A stretch of DNA of 64,000 nucleotides. Source: an uncultured Alphaproteobacteria bacterium (GTDB lineage Bacteria > Pseudomonadota > Alphaproteobacteria > RF32 > CAG-239). The notes beneath the pieces were generated by a model. The model was not told where the DNA came from. It saw only the letters and a list, made by a program, of their open reading frames with translations, and searched no databases. Shown here in pieces: positions 38,754 through 47,434 of this stretch; positions within the stretch are counted from its first letter, which is position 1; the number at the start of each line of letters is the position of its first letter. A program made the position numbers and the translations under genes. Location of the stretch: NCBI GenBank assembly GCA_934271715.1, contig CAKQRZ010000001.1, forward strand, positions 1 through 64,000. Direction: 5' to 3'.

Positions 38754-40898
38754 CTAAATTATGCCGATAAGATTTTGCTTTATGTTTTCGGCAGCGTCCA
38801 AGCGGTAATAGTTTTTGTTAGAGACATTCTGCGGATAGTATTCAGAAATGCCCAAAGCAAAAATATTGGCCTGCTGGTTGATAAAATCACGGCTCAGGTT
38901 GATGGCGTCGGCGCTGGAAATCAGATATTCCTTAAAGCTGCCGATAGAATCTTTAGCCTCGTTTACAAAATTGTTGTGCTGGTTAAAGATAAACGAAAAC
39001 TTGAAGATTGTGGCTATCATGGCAATCAGCAAAAACGAGGTTATGCCGCCGATGTAAATGCTGCAAAAAAGCCAAACAAAAAACAGCGCGGCTAAGGCAA
39101 ACAGCTTAAACGGCAGACCGACAAGCATATGCTTGAATCTGTGGCACAAAATCCAGATATAAAAAGCAAAAAGCAAACTGCAGGAAAGCATGATAATCAG
39201 GCTTTGCGCCATGTTGGTGCTGATATTGGCAATAAAAATTTCGGTCAGAATCAGCATAGCGGTGCTGAACAGAACATAGCTGATGTTTTGCAAAAGACGG
39301 TATTTTTTTATTTGTTTTTTAATGCCTTTTTCAAAAATACGCTTAGCTTTTTTCAGTTTCAGATTGTTGGACGCATTAACTTCAAGCTGTGTTGTTTTTT
39401 TAGAAAACAGCTGACCCAGCGCCTTTTTTTCTATTTTAGTAAGCTTGCTGTTTTTGAGGCTTTTGGCGGCCAAAAAGCAGCGTCCGCCGTCGCAAACCAG
39501 GTCTATGGCGTTTTTGCGGTACAAATCCAAAAGCTGCGCTACATAGGCGATACGGTCAAATTTGCCGATAGCAATGCTGCGGGCAAGCGCGCCGCTGTAT
39601 GACGGCTTGTATTTGTTTCTGCGTTCTTTTTTCAGCCCGAAAAGCGATAGGATAAAGGAAATTAAAATCGCGGCAAAACCGGCTCCGGCATAAATAATAT
39701 TGCCCCAGTCGGTTAAAAATAAGGTAATGTTTTTGTCGTAATCTTTTATAAATACGCTGCGGCTCATCACGGTAATCACATCCATTTTTTCGCCGTTCAG
39801 CAAAGGCGTAACGTTTGAAAACGCCAAAACGTTTTTAGCCAGATTAAACACATTGGTTCTTTGATTGGTTGCATTATCGCTGCTGCCGACCAGCGGCATG
39901 GCGTCGCGGAAAGAATGTCCCTCCGGCAGCGTAACAATGGCGTTGGCCGAAGTTATAAAGGCGTTGAGCGGACGTCCGGTCAGGCTCCAGTCCATAAATA
40001 CTTTATTTCCGGCGGTTTGCAGCTTGTTGTTAACCATATAGCTGAATTTATAGGTATAAACCCCGGGTTCCAGCTGCTGGTTATATTTAGGCTTCAGCAA
40101 AATATTGCTGCCGTTTTCTTCTGCGGTGTAGGGAACTTTGGTGTTGTTTACAGTCACCTCATCCAAAATAAGCTCTATGCGGTGGCCGCGTTTGCCCTGA
40201 TAATAGGTGTATTTAGGAAAAACGCGCTCCAAGCCTTTGGCAAATTTTTTGCCGTTGGCGACAATGGTTATAGTGTCTTCAACTTTGATATAGCCGTTAG
40301 ACTGAATATCTATATAGCTCAAAAAATATGGAATATGTTCCAGTGCCGGAGCCAAAATTTTACGTCCGTTCGGCAGGGTTACGCTCACGGTTGGAATACG
40401 CTCTTCCTGCGGCATGGCTTGAGTCTGTTGCTGAGCTTTTACAAAAAAGCGCGTGGCCGAGCGGGCGGCTTGCTCTTCCTGTGAAGCGGCGCTGTTTTCG
40501 GCCTGCGGCTCGTCTTTTTTGTCATTTTGGTGCAGAGCTTTTAAGGTTTCTTCATAAATTTTTTCAAAAGTGCTTTTACTTTCTTCTTTTTGGCGGTCAT
40601 AAAATTCCGGAGGCGGCACCACGCTGGAAGAGGACGCTTTATCCCATTGCGTGCTTTCATCCATTTTCATTTTAGCGGTTTCTTCAAATCTTTTTTTAAA
40701 GAATTCGCGGACGGCTTCTTCATCATTCGGGTCCGGCATTCCGGGCGGCAAAGCCAGCGGGTCTTTCGGCTGTTCGTGATTTTTTGCCTGCTGCGCCTCA
40801 AATTCCGGCAGTCCGGCCAGCGGAATTACCGAAGCGGCGGCAGATTCTGCCAGACAGCCTAACGCCAAAATAAAAGCAAATGAAAAAAATCTATTCAT
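38754..40898 (-). CDS. DUF2207-like membrane protein
   Basis: The 714-residue protein has signal peptide MNRFFSFAFILALGCLAESA. A long charged, Gln/Glu/Lys-rich linker (35-165) is followed by an extracytoplasmic beta domain (YFLSYIDIQSNGYIKVEDTI ... YTYKFSYMV ... VFMDWSLTGRPLNAFITSAN) typical of DUF2207. A membrane segment (IIYAGAGFAAILISFILSLF, about 430-450), a cytoplasmic part with KPSYSGALARSIAIGKFD, then three or four membrane segments (530-640) complete it. The linker is longer than I would expect for the family. Role is unknown, possibly envelope-related. Confidence 0.82.
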   Translation of the reverse strand: MNRFFSFAFILALGCLAESAAASVIPLAGLPEFEAQQAKNHEQPKDPLALPPGMPDPNDEEAVREFFKKRFEETAKMKMDESTQWDKASSSSVVPPPEFYDRQKEESKSTFEKIYEETLKALHQNDKKDEPQAENSAASQEEQAARSATRFFVKAQQQTQAMPQEERIPTVSVTLPNGRKILAPALEHIPYFLSYIDIQSNGYIKVEDTITIVANGKKFAKGLERVFPKYTYYQGKRGHRIELILDEVTVNNTKVPYTAEENGSNILLKPKYNQQLEPGVYTYKFSYMVNNKLQTAGNKVFMDWSLTGRPLNAFITSANAIVTLPEGHSFRDAMPLVGSSDNATNQRTNVFNLAKNVLAFSNVTPLLNGEKMDVITVMSRSVFIKDYDKNITLFLTDWGNIIYAGAGFAAILISFILSLFGLKKERRNKYKPSYSGALARSIAIGKFDRIAYVAQLLDLYRKNAIDLVCDGGRCFLAAKSLKNSKLTKIEKKALGQLFSKKTTQLEVNASNNLKLKKAKRIFEKGIKKQIKKYRLLQNISYVLFSTAMLILTEIFIANISTNMAQSLIIMLSCSLLFAFYIWILCHRFKHMLVGLPFKLFALAALFFVWLFCSIYIGGITSFLLIAMIATIFKFSFIFNQHNNFVNEAKDSIGSFKEYLISSADAINLSRDFINQQANIFALGISEYYPQNVSNKNYYRLDAAENIKQNLIGII

Positions 40899-40982
40899 AA
40901 AATGCGTCCTTCGTGTTTACAAATTAAATAGTTTTGTTTAATATAACGGCTAAAGATTAAAAAAGTTATAAGGAGACATCCC

Positions 40983-41708
40983 ATGAAACAAAAAGTTGCA
41001 GCAGTTATTTTGGGCGCCGGAAAAGGCACCCGCATGCATTCGGATAAACCGAAAGTTTTGATGCCGGTTTGCGGAAAATCTATGATTAAGCGTATTATTG
41101 ATACGCTGGAAAGCATTCCGGTTGATGAAATTGTTACGGTAATTTCTCCGGACGGCAAAGACGTGGCTAAAGAGGTTGCGCCGTATCCTACCTGCGTGCA
41201 GGAATTGCAGCTCGGCACCGGACACGCCGTAAACTGCGCCAAGGATTTCTTGAAAGATTTTGACGGCACGGTTTTAGTGATTTTCGGCGATACTCCGCTG
41301 ATTACCCGCCGCACTTATGAACGCGCCATAGAAAAAGTTGAAAGCGGCTATGCCGTTGTGGTGCTGGGTTTCCGCCCGAAAGACGCCGCCCGCTACGGAC
41401 GCTTGGTTATGGACGGCGACGAGCTTGACCGCATTGTGGAATTTAAAGACGCCACAGACGCCGAAAAAGCTATTGATTTTTGCAATTCAGGGTTTATGTC
41501 TTTCAGCGGCAGGCACCTGTTTTCTATTCTGTCAAAAATCGGCAATAAAAACGCTTCCGGCGAATTTTATTTGACAGACGCGGTTGCGGTTGCCAAGCAA
41601 ATGGGGCTGAAATGCACGGCGTTTGAGAGCGATGCCGAAGAAGTTGCCAGCGCCAACACCTTAGAAGAATTGGCTCAGTTGGAAGAATTTTGCCGAAAGA
41701 ACAGTTAA
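40983..41708 (+). CDS. GlmU-like UDP-N-acetylglucosamine pyrophosphorylase domain protein
   Basis: The 241-residue nucleotidyltransferase has the signature LGAGKGTRMHSDKPKVLMPV, GTGHAVNC, FGDTPLI and EFKDATDAEKAI with the NSGFMSF segment. It corresponds only to the N-terminal uridyltransferase half of GlmU; the left-handed beta-helix acetyltransferase half is absent, and the next frame is unrelated. It could make UDP-GlcNAc from GlcNAc-1-P with a separate acetyltransferase, or act on another sugar phosphate. AAGGAGACATCCC precedes the ATG. Translationally coupled to the next gene (TAATG). Confidence 0.87.
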   Translation: MKQKVAAVILGAGKGTRMHSDKPKVLMPVCGKSMIKRIIDTLESIPVDEIVTVISPDGKDVAKEVAPYPTCVQELQLGTGHAVNCAKDFLKDFDGTVLVIFGDTPLITRRTYERAIEKVESGYAVVVLGFRPKDAARYGRLVMDGDELDRIVEFKDATDAEKAIDFCNSGFMSFSGRHLFSILSKIGNKNASGEFYLTDAVAVAKQMGLKCTAFESDAEEVASANTLEELAQLEEFCRKNS

Positions 41709-42400
41709 TGGAACGCTTTTTTAAGTTATTGTACTATTATTGCTTGGGACTGCTGGTGTTTGTCACGGTTTATATGGTGGCAATGCTGGCGGCTGCGCCG
41801 AAAAACGACGCCTTAAACCGCGGCTTTATTCCCTGCACGCGTGATTTTGTAACCAAGGTTTCGGACTGCGGACGCGGCGAACTGAGCTGTATGGCAGCCG
41901 GAATCTGGCAAGATACAAAATGCAATCTGTATGTTATTTTTGACGGGGCAGGGGCTTGGCTGCGCGGCAAACAGCCGACGCCGTGGGCAAACTATTTGTT
42001 TGAACCAAAAAGCGAAGCCGAAATTGATACCGAAAATCAATATATCGGCGTGATCAGTCAGGATGTCGGAGTTTTGGAAGCGCAGCGGCAGTTCATGGAA
42101 AATCGCCAGAAAGAGCTGGAAGAGGCTAAGCACCGCAGCTTGAATCTGGATAAAAATGTTCTGCCGGCCGATGACGCGGAGCCAAACGGCAAGTATGATA
42201 CAAAAGAAGAAGCGGAACCGGCTCAGCCGGATGAAAATTCTGATATTGACGAGGAAGCGTTTTTAGAGGATTTTGAACCGGAGGCGGAAAATGCTCAGAA
42301 AGCTGAAACTCCGGTTTCGGAAAATGAAAAAACTAAGGCTTTGCTGAAACAAAATGCTCAAAAAAGCACAGAGAAAAAAGGAGAAATAAATGACAAATAA
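41708..42400 (+). CDS. Single-pass membrane protein with acidic tail, function unknown
   Basis: The protein has 230 residues. The ATG at 41708 overlaps the previous stop codon (TAATG), so the TTG at 41690 is not used. N-terminal membrane segment LYYYCLGLLVFVTVYMVAML is followed by an extracytoplasmic domain with four Cys (FIPCTRDFV, SDCGRGELSC, TKCNLYVIFD) and a long acidic, Ala/Glu-rich disordered tail. It overlaps the following peptidase gene by 11 nt. I do not recognise the family. Coupling suggests a common role in the envelope. Confidence 0.8.
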   Translation: MERFFKLLYYYCLGLLVFVTVYMVAMLAAAPKNDALNRGFIPCTRDFVTKVSDCGRGELSCMAAGIWQDTKCNLYVIFDGAGAWLRGKQPTPWANYLFEPKSEAEIDTENQYIGVISQDVGVLEAQRQFMENRQKELEEAKHRSLNLDKNVLPADDAEPNGKYDTKEEAEPAQPDENSDIDEEAFLEDFEPEAENAQKAETPVSENEKTKALLKQNAQKSTEKKGEINDK

Positions 42401-44171
42401 AATGCCGGCCTGGGACTTAAGCGACTACTATACAAGTATTGAAGACCCGAAAATTGCTGCAGATTTGGAAGAATACCGCCAAGGCACGGAAGAATTTGCC
42501 AAACGCTATAAAGGCAGATTGGCGGAATTGTCAGCTGAAGAATTTTTGACAGCGGCAAAAGATATTGAACGCCGCTCCAAAATCGCCAGTCGTTTGGGCG
42601 GGTTTGCCTACCTTAATATGGTTACGCAGATGAAAAATGTGGAAGCCGTGGCGTTTTATCAGGATATTCAGGAAAAACTGACGGATTACTGCAAGCCGGC
42701 AATTTTCTTTTCGCTGGAATTTAACGCTTTGCCGGATGCAAAAATAGACGAATGGCTGCAAAATAAAGATGTGGCGTTCTATAAATATTGGATAAAGCGT
42801 ATGCGCAAGTTTAAAGATTATGAGCTTTCGGAGCCTGTGGAAGAAATTTTGGTTGAAAAATCTTTGACTTCTTCCGAAGCTTGGGTGCGTTTGTATGAAG
42901 AAACATCTTCCCGCTTGGTGTATACGGTTGACGGTCAAGAATATAACGATGCCGAACTTTCTAAACTGATGCTGGATAAAGACCCGAAAATCCGCGAAAA
43001 AGCCGGTAAAGAGCTGAACCGTGTTTTGAAAGAAAACGGACATCTCATGACCTTTATTTATAATATGGTGATGAAAGATAAAGCCATTGAAGATGAAAAA
43101 CGTGGCTTTAAAACTCCGGTTTCTTCCCGCAACTTAAGCGAGGATGTCAGCGATGAAACAGTTGAAGTTTTGGCGCAGACCGTGAAAAAGCACTATAAAG
43201 ATATTTCTGAGCGTTTTTATAAGCTTAAGGCAAAATGGCTCGGAGTTGAAAAAATTGCCTATTGGGACCGAAACGCTCCTCTGCCGTTTGCCGATGACAC
43301 CACATACAGCTGGGACGAGGCGGTGCAGATTGTGCTGAATGCCTATAAAGAATTTTCGCCGAAGCTGTACAATATCGCTAAAGATTTCTTTGACCACAAC
43401 TGGATAGACGTTCCGCCTCGTGACGGCAAGCGCAGCGGCGCTTTCTGCAGCGGACCGATTAGCGATGAGCACCCTTATTTGATGCTGAATTTTGTGGGCA
43501 AGCAGAATGATGTTTTGACTTTGGCGCATGAGCTGGGACACGGCTGCCATCATCAGCTGCGTTTGAAAAACGGCGAGCTGAATGAGCATTCGCGCATGAC
43601 TTCAGAGGAAGTGGCTTCGGTGTTTGGGGAAATGATGGTGTTCCAGTCCATGCTGCGCAATTTGAAAGACGACAAAGCTAAACTGTGCCTCATTGCTTCT
43701 AAAGTCGGCGATATGATTAACACCGCCATTCGTCAGATTGCTTTTCACTTTTTTGAAACCCGCGCCCATGATGAGCGTAAAAACGGCGAGGTTTCGGAAG
43801 AGCGTCTGTGCGAAATCTGGCTGGAAGAAATGCGCGACAGTTTGGGCGAATATGTGGAAGTAACCGATGACAGCAAGCATATTTGGTCTATGGTCGGACA
43901 CTTCTTCTTCCTGCCATTCTATGTTTACGCCTATTCATTTGCCGATTGTTTTGTAAACTCGTTGTATCAGGTCAGCCAATCCGGCAAGGTGGAAAATTTT
44001 GCCGACAAATATTTGGATATGCTTTCTAAAACTGCATTGGAAGACTATGACAAGATTTTGGCTCCGTTTGGTTTAAATCCGAACAGTCCGGATTTTTGGG
44101 AATATGGTCTATCCCTGATTTCATCGTATATTGATATGTTGGAAGAGCTGGATAGAAAAATAGACTGGTAA
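42390..44171 (+). CDS. M3B-family oligoendopeptidase
   Basis: The 593-residue zinc metallopeptidase has HELGH (about 380-384) in TLAHELGHGCHHQLR, Glu helix MTSEEVASVFGEMMVF, and the C-terminal HFFFLPFYVYAYSFADCFVN, the family's substrate-side motif. It is a paralogue of the enzyme at 29192 with clear divergence throughout. It is third in an operon with the GlmU-like gene and the acidic membrane protein. AAAAGGAG lies 8 nt before the ATG. Confidence 0.92.
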   Translation: MTNKMPAWDLSDYYTSIEDPKIAADLEEYRQGTEEFAKRYKGRLAELSAEEFLTAAKDIERRSKIASRLGGFAYLNMVTQMKNVEAVAFYQDIQEKLTDYCKPAIFFSLEFNALPDAKIDEWLQNKDVAFYKYWIKRMRKFKDYELSEPVEEILVEKSLTSSEAWVRLYEETSSRLVYTVDGQEYNDAELSKLMLDKDPKIREKAGKELNRVLKENGHLMTFIYNMVMKDKAIEDEKRGFKTPVSSRNLSEDVSDETVEVLAQTVKKHYKDISERFYKLKAKWLGVEKIAYWDRNAPLPFADDTTYSWDEAVQIVLNAYKEFSPKLYNIAKDFFDHNWIDVPPRDGKRSGAFCSGPISDEHPYLMLNFVGKQNDVLTLAHELGHGCHHQLRLKNGELNEHSRMTSEEVASVFGEMMVFQSMLRNLKDDKAKLCLIASKVGDMINTAIRQIAFHFFETRAHDERKNGEVSEERLCEIWLEEMRDSLGEYVEVTDDSKHIWSMVGHFFFLPFYVYAYSFADCFVNSLYQVSQSGKVENFADKYLDMLSKTALEDYDKILAPFGLNPNSPDFWEYGLSLISSYIDMLEELDRKIDW

Positions 44172-44372
44172 ACTCGTCTAATGCAGAAACTCGCCTAATG
44201 GCTTTCTGCTGGTAAGATTTTTTCTTATGTACTAGTTTGTACACCGCGAAAAAATCTTACTTCGCATTAAGCTCATTATCCGAGTTTCTGCATGCTTGTA
44301 CCGGTTGTGCTTGTGTACCTCGTTGTATACTGCGAAAAAATCTTCGTATTAGCCTCATTATCCGCATTGCTT
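44171..44372 (+). repeat. Left TGTAC-type intergenic repeats bounding a pilin locus
   Basis: Two tandem units share GTGTACT-AGTTTGTACAC-(C)GCGAAAAAATCTT and GCATTA-GC-CTCATTATCCG. The first is framed by a perfect 13-bp inverted repeat GTAAGATTTTTTC / GAAAAAATCTTAC (44212-44260), which could also terminate the peptidase operon. The same units occur in opposite orientation at 46619-46806, so the divergent pilin pair sits between inverted copies. Confidence 0.7.
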
Positions 44373-44428
44373 GACAGAGTGTGCTATTTAAAACCACGCC
44401 CCGTAAGGAGGTAAATAATATTAGCCAA

Positions 44429-45157
44429 TTAAAATGTCAATACAACGGCACAGGCATCATCTTTAGCACATCCGGAACAATATTTGTTTATATCAGATAA
44501 AGATAATTGATTAAAACATTTTTTATCGGCACCGTTGCAATAACTATCCCCATAAAAAGCGACAGCTATAGGAAATATCAAAACATATTTTAAGGATGAG
44601 TGTAAAGGAGTTGCTATATTTTGCACAAACTTTTCACATAAGCTATGAGAAAAATTTGCAGATACAGATTTTCCATCCTCATTTGTTACCCAGCCGCCTA
44701 GGTACATATCAAATACTAAGTCATTGCTGCGAAGGTAAATATTGAAATAATTGCCTAAATTGTCGTGTAAATATGGCCATTCAGGCGGAAGCAGATTTAT
44801 ATTTCTAAAAAATTCATTAAAATGTGTGCCATTTTTTTGTTTTTTTATGTATTGCAGGTGTTCTGTTATGCCAAAAAGTATATGAGAATAACCATCAATA
44901 GCTTTATTGATTTTGTATTGCTCCATAGCTTTGGAATATCCGGCAATCCCGCCCACGCTCAACACGCCGATAATGGCCAGCACGCCAAGCATTTCTATCA
45001 TACTGCGGCCGGATTGAGAAAAAGTACCATACCTGCGTCCCCAGCACCCATCATTCTTTGGTTTATCCCAAGAATCTTGTGTGAACCAGCTTTTATTTAA
45101 TAATAAGGCTAATTTGTTGACTAGGTTAGAGACTCGTTGCCACAAGATTCTAGGCAC
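44429..45157 (-). CDS. Type IV pilin-like protein with palindromic element and cassette A
   Basis: From the GTG used here the protein has 242 residues: palindromic translation (LVNKLALLLNKS, QDSWDKPKNDGCWGRR), prepilin site SQSG|RSMIEMLGVLAIIGVLSVG with Glu5, and a variable domain ending FYGDSYC, CFNQLSLSDI, CSGC, C. The frame remains open upstream through a second inserted repeat (LPSLRAKRSNLL) and the cassette A peptide to the CT tract, where the ATG at 45405 is out of phase. Divergent from the pilin at 45697, mirroring the 10.6-12.7 kb locus. Confidence 0.75.
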   Translation of the reverse strand: MPRILWQRVSNLVNKLALLLNKSWFTQDSWDKPKNDGCWGRRYGTFSQSGRSMIEMLGVLAIIGVLSVGGIAGYSKAMEQYKINKAIDGYSHILFGITEHLQYIKKQKNGTHFNEFFRNINLLPPEWPYLHDNLGNYFNIYLRSNDLVFDMYLGGWVTNEDGKSVSANFSHSLCEKFVQNIATPLHSSLKYVLIFPIAVAFYGDSYCNGADKKCFNQLSLSDINKYCSGCAKDDACAVVLTF

Positions 45158-45177
45158 AAGGCCTAGAATGACAGGTA
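45045..45177 (-). repeat. Palindromic element, copy 4
   Basis: CACCCATCATTCTTTGG ... CCTAGAATGACAGGTA. Arms have drifted but the layout and reading frame are kept. Confidence 0.8.
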
Positions 45178-45253
45178 CTAGAGGCGCAGACTTAGTGTTG
45201 GTTAATAGATTGCTTCGCTTTGCTCGCAGTGACGGCAGAGCAAGAGGCGAGCC

Positions 45254-45472
45254 TGTTAGTTTTGTTCTTAATGCGTTATTACCGAAAGTATCATTTTTTC
45301 TGCCAAATCCTGTAAAAACGTGCTGAACGGCAGAAAAAGCGCCTTTAATCAGATGTTCAGGATTTGCAGAGAGAGAGAGAGACCTTTGGATTGCTTATTT
45401 TTCATCTTTCTTTCCTCTATATTTAAGTTATTTTATACCTTTATTCTACAACAGCCTCACTCCATAAGTCAA
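45254..45472 (-). repeat. Pilin leader cassette A, copy 3
   Basis: ATG at 45405, MKNKQSKG, 15-nt TC tract, then the out-of-phase frame SANPEHLIKGAFSAVQHVFT and GFGRKNDTFGNN open into the pilin. Confidence 0.8.
45443..45472 (-). promoter_or_regulatory. Cassette A promoter, copy 3
   Basis: TTGACT, 18-bp spacer, TAGAAT. Confidence 0.72.
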
Positions 45473-45505
45473 CCGTAAAATCAAAGCATTGGAAGAATCG
45501 GAAGT

Positions 45506-45679
45506 GTGTAAAAAAAACGACCGTTTAAAATGGACAGTTTTTAGGCTGTTTTTAGTAATGTAGCAGAGGTTGTTAAAATTTGCAATAACTTTTTATATTT
45601 GCGATGTTTTTTGCGGTTTTATAAAAATTTACAGCGTCTTGTTTTGAGTGTGTAAAAATAACGGTCGTTTTTTTTACAC
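45506..45679 (+). repeat. Cassette B, copy 3 (174 bp, 20-bp terminal inverted repeats)
   Basis: Perfect ends at 45506-45525 and 45660-45679. The right end is 18 nt before the ATG of the pilin. Interior nearly identical to copy 1. Confidence 0.85.
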
Positions 45680-45696
45680 ATAATAGGAGGAATAAG

Positions 45697-46578
45697 ATGT
45701 TTAAGAGTATAGAATTTTTAAGAGGAAAGAGCAGGGGGAGAGTAGGTGGATGCGGTGGACTCTCGCCTCTAGCACCAGTCATTCTAGGTCTTGTACATAG
45801 AATCCTATTGCAACAAATCTCTAACCCAGTCAATAAATTTGCCTTATTATTAAATAAAAGCTGGTTCACACAAGATTCTTGGGATAAACCAAAGAATGAT
45901 GGGTGTTGGGGACGCAGGTATGGTACTTTTTCTCAATCCGGCCGCAGTATGATAGAAATGCTTGGCGTATTAGCTATAGTAGCTGTTCTCTCAGTCGGCG
46001 GGATTGCTGGATATTCCAAAGCTATGGAAAAGTGGAAAGAAAATAAAGTCATCGGCGAATACAGTTACTTAATACAGGGAATTATAGAGCATTTGAGCGA
46101 CTTTGAAAAACTGAAAGACGAGGAAGTCCGCTATGATTTATTGCCGACCTTAGCGGCAATGAATTTGCTCCCCGGCAACTGGAAAAATACAGACGAATAT
46201 GAAGGGCATAAAAATGTATCAGATACCTTAGGCAATACTTTGTCTGTTTTCAGCCGCAGCGACAGAGTGGTTATGACTATATTGTTTGGCGCTAGTTCGG
46301 TTTCCGAAAGCGGAGATACCGTTTCGCAAACTTTTTCCGGACAATTATGCAAAGCATTTTGGCAAAATATTTTAGTTCCCTTACATAATCAAATTTATTA
46401 TGCAGGAGTTTATCGCAGTAAATATTATGAGCGTGCAAATTATTATTTTAATGATAAATATTGCGGCGGCAAAAATCAATGCTTCAGTGAAATCAAATTG
46501 AATGATATAGAAAGAATATGCAGCGCCTGCGCTTCCGGGGAAGAATATTGCGTGCTTACTTGGGAGTTTGATTATTAG
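45697..46578 (+). CDS. Type IV pilin-like protein with long N-terminal extension (cassette B type)
   Basis: The protein has 293 residues from the ATG preceded by ATAGGAGGAATAAG. MFKSIEFLRGKSRG repeats the cassette B start peptide. Translated palindromic element (PVNKFALLLNKS, QDSWDKPKNDGCWGRR) is followed by SQSG|RSMIEMLGVLAIVAVLSVG with Glu5. The variable domain ends YFNDKYC, CFSEIKLNDI, CSAC, C. Partner of the divergent pilin at 44429. Confidence 0.83.
   Translation: MFKSIEFLRGKSRGRVGGCGGLSPLAPVILGLVHRILLQQISNPVNKFALLLNKSWFTQDSWDKPKNDGCWGRRYGTFSQSGRSMIEMLGVLAIVAVLSVGGIAGYSKAMEKWKENKVIGEYSYLIQGIIEHLSDFEKLKDEEVRYDLLPTLAAMNLLPGNWKNTDEYEGHKNVSDTLGNTLSVFSRSDRVVMTILFGASSVSESGDTVSQTFSGQLCKAFWQNILVPLHNQIYYAGVYRSKYYERANYYFNDKYCGGKNQCFSEIKLNDIERICSACASGEEYCVLTWEFDY
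45773..45905 (+). repeat. Palindromic element, copy 5
   Basis: CACCAGTCATTCTAGG ... CCAAAGAATGATGGGTG, in frame within the pilin leader. Its right half is almost identical to copy 4 on the other strand of the same locus. Confidence 0.82.
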
Positions 46579-46587
46579 AATGTAAAA

Positions 46588-46615
46588 AAGCCGGATTCAA
46601 ATTAATGAAACCGGC
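46588..46615 (-). terminator. Hairpin with minus-strand T-run
   Basis: GCCGGTTTCA / TGAATCCGGC-type stem followed on the minus strand by TTTTTT. It may end transcripts of the beta-barrel gene or the convergent pilin. Confidence 0.5.
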
Positions 46616-46618
46616 ACT

Positions 46619-46806
46619 TACTCTCGGAAACTCGGATAATGAGGCTAATACGCATTAACTTTTTTGCGCCGTGTACAAACTAGTACACAATAGACTAGCA
46701 GAAACTCGTATAGCGGGCGTAGATGCGACGGAATTTTTAAGCGACGTGTACACAATAGTACACAAGCGCAAAAATCCCTAGCAGATACCAGCTAGACGAG
46801 TTTCTT
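46619..46806 (-). repeat. Right TGTAC-type intergenic repeats bounding a pilin locus
   Basis: Inverted counterparts of the units at 44171-44372: CTCGGATAATGAGGCTAATA, GTGTACAAACTAGTACAC and GTGTACACAATAGTACAC. Confidence 0.68.
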
Positions 46807-46808
46807 CA

Positions 46809-47351
46809 CTAATAAAAATAGTAGCGGGCGCCGATTGTAAATTCCTTGCTGTTGTTATAGGCGTCGCCGTCAGCCAAAGAATAGCGGTACATTGCGCGGA
46901 AACCCCATTCCGGAGTCGGGTTAATTTCTCCGCCGATACCCAGACGCAGGGCGTTTGCCGTATCTTTGTCGTTTTTGCCGTTGTATTTTAAGTTAGAAGT
47001 AATACGTCCGTAACCGACAGAACCTAAAATCGTAGCGTCAGAAACATTGTACATATCAACCAAAACATCGGCGCCATAGCCATAAAAACGGCTGCGGGCT
47101 ACGTTTGAACCTAAAACTTTCTTTTCTTGTGCAGAGCGTTCGGTAAAAAATTCTATTGAGCCATAATCAACAAATTTTACACCGGCGGTCAGGCTGCCCA
47201 AATCATAGTTATCAGCGTGAGTATTTTCATATCTGCCTTTTAAATTCGGTGTCATATTAACATAATCAAAGCCGACATACGGGCGGAATTCTCCGGCATT
47301 GGCGGAAACAGCGGCCAGCAGACCGGCGGCAATCAACAAATATTTTTTCAT
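46809..47351 (-). CDS. Outer-membrane beta-barrel protein
   Basis: The protein has 180 residues from MKKYLLIAAGLLAAVSANA, with AAGGAGAATGCAAA before this ATG (a longer frame to 47393 is not used). The signal peptide is cleaved after SANA. The mature part has alternating strands (FRPYVGFDYVNMTPNLKG; GVKFVDYGSIEFFTERSA; WGFRAMYRYSLADGDA) and ends in the outer-membrane signature FTIGARYYFY with C-terminal aromatic residue. Small OmpA/OmpX-like porin or adhesin; exact role unknown. Confidence 0.88.
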   Translation of the reverse strand: MKKYLLIAAGLLAAVSANAGEFRPYVGFDYVNMTPNLKGRYENTHADNYDLGSLTAGVKFVDYGSIEFFTERSAQEKKVLGSNVARSRFYGYGADVLVDMYNVSDATILGSVGYGRITSNLKYNGKNDKDTANALRLGIGGEINPTPEWGFRAMYRYSLADGDAYNNSKEFTIGARYYFY

Positions 47352-47434
47352 TTTGCATTCTCCTTTTAATCTATTATCGCTTTTATACGACACAATTTAT
47401 GACTGAAAGGTTAATACATACTTTTTTTGTTATT

